From: Aliiglaciecola sp. LCG003
GTDB taxonomy: Bacteria > Pseudomonadota > Gammaproteobacteria > Enterobacterales > Alteromonadaceae
Assembly: GCF_030316135.1 (NCBI RefSeq)
Contig: NZ_CP128185.1
Span: 1,488,001 to 1,552,000, forward strand
Length of the DNA: 64,000 nt
Direction: 5' to 3'
The translations under genes and the position numbers were made by a program. Shown in pieces: positions 63,537 to 64,000 of the stretch. Numbering within the stretch: the first letter of the stretch is position 1; every line of letters starts with the position of its first letter. The notes beneath the pieces were generated by a model. It worked only from the letters and a program-made list of their open reading frames with translations. It had not been told where the DNA came from and did no database searches.

Positions 63537-64000
63537 TTATAATGGTTCGTTAGCGTCTCTGATCCTTTCCAAGCGTTCTTGCTCTTCAGCAAATGCTGCT
63601 TTGATTTCTTCGATAACAGAATCCACATCTGGGTCATCGTCTGGGTGTTCGAAATGGCCAGTAAGTTCGGTGTCAGGCGTCAATTCACCGGCCTCAAATA
63701 AGGCCCACATTTCCTCTGCATAAAAGGTATTGACTAATTCGGGGGCAAATTGGCCATAGTATTCACTCATATTGCGTACATCACGTTGCAACATGCTAAA
63801 TGCATTATTGTTTGCTGCTGCATCAACAACTTGGGGTAAATCAATAATGACTGGGCCGTAGTCATCTACTAGCACGTTAAATTCCGACAGATCGCCATGC
63901 ACCAAGCCTGCACATAGCATGCGCATGACATAAATCATCACTAGGTGATGATCTTCGATGGCTTGTTCCGCAGACATGGTTACATCATTTAATCTTGGCG
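63537..64000 (-). CDS. RIO-type serine protein kinase, 5' end beyond the window
   Basis: Partial: the frame remains open to base 64000, so the N-terminal part with the ATP-binding lobe is not in the window. The visible part contains LCAGLVHGDLSEFNVLVDD with the catalytic Asp, and VIIDLPQVVD, the metal-binding Asp equivalent of DFG, both typical of RIO kinases. The C-terminus is an acidic regulatory tail (DDDPDVDSVIEEIKAAFAEE). An internal ATG at 63977 is not the real start, because the preceding codons (PRLNDVT) belong to the conserved family sequence. Confidence 0.88.
   Translation of the reverse strand, partial: PRLNDVTMSAEQAIEDHHLVMIYVMRMLCAGLVHGDLSEFNVLVDDYGPVIIDLPQVVDAAANNNAFSMLQRDVRNMSEYYGQFAPELVNTFYAEEMWALFEAGELTPDTELTGHFEHPDDDPDVDSVIEEIKAAFAEEQERLERIRDANEPL

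Overview
The window looks like chromosome of a marine gammaproteobacterium of the Alteromonadales (Glaciecola/Paraglaciecola/Alteromonas-like). This is inferred from gene content and order: gloB next to a yafS-like methyltransferase, metG-mrp-dcd, a ydbH-ynbE-ydbL operon, yacL, an S46 dipeptidyl peptidase, a PEP-CTERM protein and a TonB receptor. No rRNA was seen. One tRNA-Pro(GGG) is present. No integrase and no complete classical insertion sequence were found.

Layout. 1-8.7 kb is housekeeping: the mltD-like lipoprotein and gloB on the minus strand, then a yafS-like methyltransferase, a soluble chemoreceptor, metG, mrp and dcd. 8.9-17.6 kb holds tRNA-Pro, a metallo-beta-lactamase/rhodanese fusion, and an AraC regulator followed by a four-gene acyl-CoA degradation operon (thiolase, FadJ-like enzyme, acyl-CoA dehydrogenase, CaiB-type CoA transferase). 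17.7-22.7 kb holds an S46 peptidase, a periplasmic binding-like protein, and a REP-associated tyrosine transposase flanked by inverted families of short repeats. 22.7-25.9 kb is a TetR / old-yellow-enzyme / MFS operon with a clear palindromic operator over a strong promoter.

26.0-40.9 kb is a complete type I-F CRISPR-Cas locus: a BrxR/CapW-like WYL regulator, cas1, cas2-3, csy1-4, a leader, and a strictly periodic array of 89 repeats and 88 spacers of 32 nt. The array shows its own history. One pair of spacers overlaps exactly on opposite strands, and the pair reveals a 5'-CC PAM on both sides. A second opposite-strand pair and one near-duplicate pair differ only at third codon positions, as expected for repeated sampling of diverging phages. 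A 25-bp inverted repeat between the WYL gene and cas1 is a good candidate operator.

41-64 kb is mixed: a DUF6172 protein, a MATE pump, an AraC regulator with a DUF2946-like protein and an OprC-like TonB receptor, an outer-membrane barrel, a Tat-exported Dabb protein, an ankyrin protein, three exported proteins of unknown role (one PEP-CTERM), ydbH-ynbE-ydbL, yacL, a YgjP-like metalloprotease, CsbD, a RhlE-type helicase, an uncharacterised four-gene divergent cluster (lipoprotein, small coiled-coil protein, CxxC protein, membrane protein), and the 5'-truncated end of a RIO-type kinase gene.
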